64,000 nucleotides of DNA from Gnetum montanum (lineage: Eukaryota > Streptophyta > Gnetopsida > Gnetales > Gnetaceae): contig MNCI01015542.1 of the NCBI GenBank assembly GCA_015680685.1, positions 247,445 through 311,444 of the forward strand. The letters run 5' to 3'. The translations under genes and the position numbers were made by a program. Under the pieces are notes generated by a model, which did no database searches, was not told the origin of the DNA, and worked only from the letters and a program-made list of their open reading frames with translations. Below, one piece after another: positions 58,537 to 64,000 of the stretch; within the stretch, counting starts at the first letter, position 1; every line of letters begins with the position of its first letter.

Positions 58537-59016
58537 TCTAAGAAATCTAACGTGCATCGAGAACCCAATTGCACAAGCGGAAGCATGTAAAAAATAGATC
58601 TCTTAATCTACAAATGTGCATGAAACAAAAATGCACAAATAAATTTGAAAAAACAAATCAAACTGACCTCCAGCCATTGATGCCATTGATGAATGTTCTT
58701 GATCTTCTTTTACACGGGCACTCTGCGGTGATGATGTATGCAGACTGTAAGAGACTGTGAAAGGGACCTGAACTGCTATACTGCAATTGATTCCTGGTGC
58801 CGTGTTCTCCCATCAAGAAACCGTAAGGCACCGGAACCAGTTACCATTTATTAGAAAAATATGAGACCATTACCGATAACAATGAATAGAAATTTCCAAA
58901 GCTATCACATTGTTACATTAGAAAGTTGAATCTTTTTTAGGACTTTCCATATTTACATAGGAGGCATGTTTCCGCAATTGTCACAATGTAGGAGGCATGT
59001 TTCCACAATTGTTACA
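58537..59016 (-). repeat. Copia element 5' LTR (480 bp)
   Basis: On the minus strand it begins TGTAACAATTG at 59,016 and ends TTTCTTAGA at 58,537 (the 3' LTR ends TTTCTTACA). Terminal inverted TGTAA/TTACA. It abuts RBR coding sequence with target duplication CAGAC. Confidence 0.92.
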
Positions 59017-59021
59017 GTCTG
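59017..59021 (-). repeat. Target-site duplication of the copia element (CAGAC, gene strand)
   Basis: GTCTG on the plus strand, identical to 52,263-52,267. Confidence 0.92.
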
Positions 59022-59317
59022 TTCCATTCCTCGACCTCCCAACTTTCCAGAATATGTGCAAAATCCTCTGCCAAGTTCAGCGGGCATTTGCATTTATGAT
59101 TTGGACACTGGATGTAGGCTTTCTTGGACTTGAGTTTGAATTTCAGGTAGGCCGCCATACATTCCAGATGGAATACCCTGCAACTGCTTGCACAACATTT
59201 TGAGAAACCGCAAGAACTCCCAACGTCTAAACGTTGCCCACAAATTTGACACCGCACTTCCCAGAAACTAGTATCATCACAAGACGACCAGATATCGAAT
59301 TTCATTTTGTTCGACAT
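59017..59317 (-). CDS. RBR E3 ubiquitin ligase, first exon part (start codon and RING1), interrupted by copia
   Basis: ATG at 59,315-59,317 gives MSNKMKFDIWSSCDDTS. RING1 follows: WEVRCQICGQRLDVGSS, CGFSKCCASSCRVFHLECMA, AYIQCPNHKCKCPLNLAE, with Cys and His ligands in RBR order. The part then ends EDFAHILESWEVEEWNRL, where the copia element intervenes. With the insert removed, 301 + 126 + 338 coding bases give 255 codons (254 residues plus stop) with no internal stop. RBR ligases transfer ubiquitin from E2 through a RING2 cysteine; the closest general type is the small plant RING1-IBR-RING2 group. An upstream exon cannot be excluded. As assembled, the frame reads TAA shortly after entering the LTR unless the insert is spliced out. 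Confidence 0.85.
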
Positions 59318-59394
59318 CGGACAGAAAACGATCAAGATATGTTCACTCACTCACTCCTGCTTAAACCTCATCCCCTCCCTTCCGATTTGTGCTT

Positions 59395-59401
59395 CTTATA
59401 G
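59395..59401 (-). promoter_or_regulatory. Possible TATA box of the RBR gene
   Basis: Minus-strand CTATAAG about 80 bp upstream of the RBR start codon. Spacing fits a short 5' UTR. No other promoter element was identified. Confidence 0.4.
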
Positions 59402-59569
59402 ATGTTGAACCTGTGTTAATGAAAGCTCGGGTTCGCAATGTTGTGCTCTTGATTAAGCCCTCGGCGATTCTCTTATGTGTTTATCTTCTCACTGTTTAAT
59501 CATACTTCTAGAAATCTGTGCAATGGCAAAGGAACATGGAACCCATTCAAAATCAGACTGGATAAGGTC

Positions 59570-59952
59570 AACTAGCATGTTGGTCACTGTGGGTGGTGCT
59601 ACGACCGTTGACGCTCCTTTCTTCCGTTGGGTGCCGCTGCGCTGCTGAGCCCTCCTGCGCTCTGCCTCCTGCGGTGCTGCAGCCATTGCTCACCCAGTGT
59701 ATTGGATCGAAGACGCTGAACAGAAACTAACCGTTGGGCACTCTTTTTTTCCGTTGGACACCGTTGTGCTGCAGAGGCCTCCTGCTCCGCCTCCTGAGTT
59801 TTTCTTAGCCGTTTTATTTCTTTCTGCCGCGTTGTCTGGGTCCGTGCTTGCGGTGGGTGGACACGCACATTGGTGGTGATGGTTTTTCTGCAGTCTAGAT
59901 TGCAGAACGGTGTCAGGAATGCGCACGCCCTAGGCGTGGGCAAGTCACAAAG
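59570..59952 (+). promoter_or_regulatory. LINE 5' UTR with two imperfect tandem units
   Basis: A distinctly GC-rich stretch compared with its surroundings. A unit containing ccgttgacgctcctttcttc, gctgctgagccctcctgcgc and ctgcctcctg (from about 59,607) recurs about 120 bp later (from about 59,728) as ccgttgggcactcttttttt, ctgcagaggcctcctgctcc and gcctcctg. LINE 5' UTRs carry internal promoters, sometimes as repeated monomers. The exact 5' end of the element is not defined. Confidence 0.55.
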
Positions 59953-61004
59953 ATGGATTCATCAGCTTCTGTATTTCCTCAGGGAAGTTCATCTACCTCA
60001 CCTCAACTTGATTTTCTTTTACCGGATGATATTTTTGAAACAGGTTCTAAATATTTCACATCTCATTTTCTGTTTTTTCAAATTGTGGGGTTTTTACCAC
60101 GGTCCCCAAGTTTAAACACTCAAGTCCATAGCCTCCTTCAGCCCCATCGCATTCAGGTTTCTCATGCTCGTTACTACCCTCATCAGGTTGAAAAGGCTCT
60201 CTCTAAAAAAAAATTTCCAACTAGAAATGCAACCCTAATCGCACGCACCTAGAGTTTTGACTTTAATGTCAATGACCCAGCTTTTAATATAATTCCTTGT
60301 TATGTAGAACTGCCCAATCTTCCACTGATTTTCTCCTCTGTTGAGAGAGAAATTGTTAGCACCCTAGGCCCTATTATTTCCAATCATTGTACGGCGATCA
60401 ATGGAACTCAAATTCGCCGTTATTGTATTGAACTGGATATAGCTCTTCGAAAGACCTCATTAAACCTCGGTGCTGGTGGAAAAATCTTTACCCACAAAGT
60501 GGACTATTTTTACCTTCCAAACTCATGTAGCTATTTTCACAGGGCCGAGCATCATATCTCGGCGTGTCCTATCCTAGCCAGGAAAAAACAACCTATAGCC
60601 TCTCAGAAGACTCATTCCCTAGTCACACCACCAATAGGCCATCCTCAATATCCTTTAAATTTGGATCTCCTCCCCCAACAACTCCTAAATCCTCCTCTTA
60701 GTCTAGCCGCTCCAAGCTACAGAAACAACATTCAAGTACTCACACCTCCACCCAGGTCATCCCTTCCAACGTTGTCAAGAACTCATTCTCAGAGGATGAG
60801 TTCGTGGTGGCCAGTGGAAGGAAACGAGTCAAAGCTTCCCTTCGTTCTACTTCTCCCTCCAACTCCTCTTCACTAGACACTTCCATGGCCCTTGTCCCCA
60901 CCAACAACTCCTTTGCCCTCCTGTCAAGAACAAAGGAAACTGATACTTCGACTCCCAAACCTTTTGTTGTCCTCCCATCCAACCTACCCCTGGTTTCCCC
61001 ATGA
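59953..61004 (+). pseudogene. LINE ORF1 (RNA-binding protein), decayed
   Basis: ATG at 59,953 (MDSSASVFPQGSSST). After a TAG at 60,253 (T*SFDFN) the frame continues DPAFNIIPCYVELPNLPLIF, a segment typical of the DUF4283-like domain of plant LINE ORF1. Then LDIALRKTSLNLGAGGKIF and a degenerate zinc knuckle YFYLPNSCSYFHRAEHHISACP, in which the second Cys is replaced by Phe, follow. A frameshift near 60,670 (C-run) moves coding to another frame (SEDEFVVASGRKRVKAS), which ends TGA at 61,002-61,004, overlapping the ORF2 start. ORF1p would coat the element RNA. Confidence 0.75.
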
Positions 61005-63589
61005 ATCTCCTTTCTTGGAACGTTCGAGGCCTTACTAATAGGCTTCAACGGAAGCGAGCAGGCAACTTTATATCTAGTCTTAATTTGACTTTTGATTTCA
61101 TTCTCCTTCAAGAAATTAAGATTTCAGCTGATCTTTTATCCTATTCTGCCCATTGGTTTCTTCCTCACTCCTCACTCCTAGCGACATCCCATGCAAGTGG
61201 GAAAGGAGGAGCGGCCATTCTCCTCTCACCGTACTGGAAAACTAAAATCCTTCAAAGTGGTTCTGATTCTAGGCATAGAGTTTCCTAGGCCACCTTCTCA
61301 TCCCAGCATGGCCCTTTTGGCATTTGCTCGATATATGCCCCAAATGACTCCATAGAACGGGCTCTCCTTTGGCATGAACTTGCAACTTCTCTCCCCCCAA
61401 TGCCTTGGATATCCAGAGGAGATTTTAATATGGTAGAATTCCCTCAAGATAAGCTCGGAGGGGTATTTCTTCAATTGCCCAATCTCGAGTATCAGGCCTG
61501 GTCTGCATTTAAGAAAAGATTTTACCTCTCAGACGGGGCAGACAACTCCATGTGCGCTCCCCCCCATAGATTTACTTGGAGCAATCTCCGTCTAGGGCAA
61601 GCTCGCATCTACAGCAGGTTAGATAGGTTCCATTTCTCCACCCTCTCCTTTTGGCAAGCTTGCTCTGCCACTACAGTTCATCATCATGCCACCTTATCCG
61701 ACCACCTTCCTATCTCCATATCTATCAAGATTCATGGTAGCCCTGACCGACAAAAATTCCATCTTTTCAGACTACACAACAACTGTTTTTCTTCCCCCAC
61801 TGCCCAACTTCTTCTCTCCAACCTTTGGAATGCCGAACCTAGGCCCCTAAATCAGACGGGTTGGATTAATTGGTGGCATCGTGCTTCATGTCGAGTGCGA
61901 AACTTCGCTCGTTCATATGGTAAGACCGTGGCTGCTCAAGCCAAACTTGAATACAACAAAATTCACCTCACTATTGAGCATCTCACTAACAAACTAGCTC
62001 AAGATCCCTTCAATACTCTAGTTCACGAGGAGCTAGCTAGAGCACGCGTTGCCTTCCAACATTGGGAAGTGTACCGAGCACAAAGTGCCTTAACTAAAAG
62101 TCGGCTCACTTGGTTAAATATTCAAGATGAACACTGTAAGGAATTTTTTAAATATCTTAATGCTGCTTCCCCTTCGCATGCTATAGACAAAATCTCATGT
62201 GAGGGTACCACCATTACTGACCACAATAGTATCCTCTCTTTTCTTAAGAACCACTACGAAACCCTTTTTGCTGCTACCCCAATGGACATCTCTTCGTTCA
62301 AGGCTGCCACCCCTGATTATCCTCACCTTATTAATCCTACTATGCTACAAAGCCTTGACGCTGATATCACTCTAGCGGAGCTACAGGAGGCTTGTTCCAA
62401 GTTAAGTCGAGGAAAGGCTCCTGGTTATGATGGGTTTCCAATAGAATTTTTTCAAAATCATTGGGATTTGGTTGGCAAGGATCTTTTGCAGGTCATTAAC
62501 GAGGCTCTCTTAACTGGTTCCCTTGGGCCCAATCTAAATCAAGGGGTAATTTGTCTCCTCCCCAAGTCTAGGGATCTAACCAATATCTCCAATTGGTGTC
62601 CCATAACTCTTCTCAATGTAGTGTATAAAATTTGGGTGAAGTGCCTTGCCTTATGGCTGAAAAAAACTCTTGGTTATATCATATCCCCTTAGCAAACAGG
62701 ATTTGTTCCTGGTAGATATATTTTAGACAATGTGGTTGCAGCGTGGAAAGGTCTCAAGTGGGCTGAGGATGATGGACAAGATATTCTCTTAGTGAAACTA
62801 GATTATGCCAAGTCTTATGACCACATTAAGTGGGATTTTATCTTGCAGACTATGACCAAACTGGGTTTTGGACCCAAGTTCTTGCATATGGTGAAATGCT
62901 TATTCTCATATGCTACTACAAGAATTGCCACTACCTTTGGCATTACCTCTCCCTTTCCAATACATAGGTCTATGCGCCAAGGTTGTCCTCTCACCCCCTA
63001 TCTCTTTATCATTGCAACAAACTTTCTTTGTCATCAAATTAACCTGGACATTCAAACTAAAGTTCTCACTGGGGTTAGCCTTTCCTCCTCTCAACAACAA
63101 CTTCTCAATATCCACTTTTCTGATGACTCCTTTTTTCTAGTTCAAAACACAGCCACCAATTTGCACCACCTCTTATCAAGGGTGGAGCAATATTGCACAC
63201 TCTTAGGTTCCATAATTAACTGGAATAAATTCTTTGTTTATAGCTTTAAGGGCGATTACAAACATGTGACCAACTATAATTAGAAGTAGCTTCAAGATCA
63301 AGACATCGTTAAGATTCTAGGAATCCCTTTCCGCTTTAGAGACTCAACATCTATCCTTTGGGAGCAAGTTATTCATCGAATTCAAAAGAAACTTGACAAA
63401 TGGAAAACTAAACCCCTCACACTTGTGGGTAAATACCTTATTTGTAAGTCCATATGCGCATCCACCCATGTGTATTACTCTTCGTGTTGGGCCCCCTCCC
63501 AAGCTGCCTACCAGAAGCTAGAATGGTTATTCCATGACTTTATGTGGTCCTCCAAGGACTCTCAAAAAGGCTTTCATCGTGTCACTTGG
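61001..63589 (+). pseudogene. LINE ORF2 (endonuclease plus reverse transcriptase), 3' end cut by an LTR
   Basis: One frame from ATG at 61,001, interrupted by TAG at 61,286, 62,690, 63,281 and 63,287. APE-type endonuclease: MNLLSWNVRGLTNR, LLQEIKI, SIYAPND, ISRGDFNMVEFP, LSDHLPISISI. RT: LSRGKAPGYDGFPIEFFQNH, WCPITLLNVVYKIWVK, QTGFVPGRYILDNV, LVKLDYAKSYDHIKWDFI, RSMRQGCPLTPYLFI, IHFSDDSFFLV (catalytic Asp pair kept at about 63,121-63,126), ILGIPF. The C-terminal part (FMWSS...RVTW) is cut at 63,589 by element F's LTR. The L1-type family copies RNA at a nicked target site. Only a handful of stops suggests moderate age. Confidence 0.9.
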
Positions 63590-64000
63590 TGATGAGATGT
63601 AGATTGCACGATATCGTGGCCAACGCGATATCACATCCCCTGCGATATTGTGTACGCGATATCATGTCTTTCCCTGCAATATCGTAGTCCACCGTCATAT
63701 CTATAAATAAGAGGTGGCACTCCCCTCATTTCTCATCCTAGGCATAAAGTAACGAAGCTCTGGTGGATTGATCACCCCAGAGATAGAATATTTTCCATGT
63801 GCTCGTAGTAGGAGTCCCCCAAGTGAATGGTTCTTTATTCGAGTAGCTTTGTACCTGAACGCAAGTTGTGTATGACAATAAAGATGAGCTTTACGGATAA
63901 ACCTTGTAGTGCATGGATAGGTTTAATTAATGTTATTTACTGCTTTCCTAGTGACGCGGCATGAGTACGACTTGGTTACGAGCGTTGACGAACTTGTACA
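63590..64000 (+). repeat. 5' LTR of an Athila-like element (F), continuing beyond the window
   Basis: It starts TGATGAGATGTAG directly after LINE sequence ...gtcacttgg. U3 carries GATATCG/GATATTG palindromes; TATA box tataaataa at 63,702-63,710; aataaag at about 63,877; then R/U5 as in E (tgagtacgacttgg). Orientation is plus, so gag should follow past 64,000. A left target duplication would be cttgg. Confidence 0.9.

Noticed and set aside
59425-59470. ggttcgcaatg resembling a tRNA B box
   Set aside because: No matching A box or acceptor stem at the correct spacing.
59489-59943. Arg/Ala/Gln-rich minus-strand frames
   Set aside because: They arise from the GC-rich repeated LINE 5' UTR read backwards; not supported by any motif or conserved start.

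Overview
The window looks like a retrotransposon-dominated stretch of a large land-plant nuclear genome. The evidence is plant-type Ty3/gypsy elements (one Tat-like, several Athila-like), a Ty1/copia element, an L1-type LINE, GT-AG introns and a plant-style RBR E3 ubiquitin ligase gene. The density of old, stop-riddled, nested elements would suit a gymnosperm or fern, but nothing here fixes the species. The assembly has a 991-base N gap (52,743-53,733) and a single n at 43,619.

Layout. (1) 300-1,384 and 21,529-22,054 are minus-strand remnants of an Athila-like element (B). Between them sits a ~20 kb decayed Tat-like element (A): 5' LTR 1,385-2,868 (5' end missing), gag, protease, a minus-strand gene-like module with introns (9.4-12.5 kb), RT, RNase H, a second RNase H, integrase, a tandem-repeat tract and 3' LTR 19,897-21,528. 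A solo LTR of A's own family (7,633-9,372, TSD TCCAT) lies between protease and the antisense module. (2) 22.06-24.93 kb is AT-rich with a tRNA-like SINE candidate. (3) 24,929-~34,710 is Athila-like element C (plus strand, RT/RNase H deleted). (4) ~34,711-43,042 is Athila-like element D (minus strand, far LTR missing). (5) 43,044-50,232 is element E, the same family on the plus strand, with both LTRs and a TSD (ATCAC) but no RT, RNase H or integrase. It landed exactly on the outer end of D's LTR, so the two 5' LTRs stand head to head.

(6) 51,655-59,317 (minus) is the only host gene recognised, a compact RBR (RING1-IBR-RING2) E3 ligase. A 6.75 kb copia element (52,268-59,016, TSD CAGAC in gene orientation) sits inside its coding exon. 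Without the insert the exons join into an uninterrupted 254-codon frame. The insert also creates a plausible donor at one end and acceptor at the other, and splicing them would restore the frame with one extra codon, so the retrotransposon could behave as a new intron. (7) ~59,570-63,589 is an L1-type LINE with 5' UTR, ORF1 and ORF2 (endonuclease plus RT), cut by the LTR of another Athila-like element (F) at 63,590 that runs off the window.

No autonomous element is intact: catalytic motifs are lost in A, C, D and the copia element, and many in-frame stops are TAG or TGA of the kind produced by C-to-T decay of methylated DNA. The observations most worth testing are the copia-derived intron in the RBR gene, the spliced antisense module in element A, the non-autonomous gag-protease element E, and the short-palindrome arrays in the U3 regions of both LTR families.
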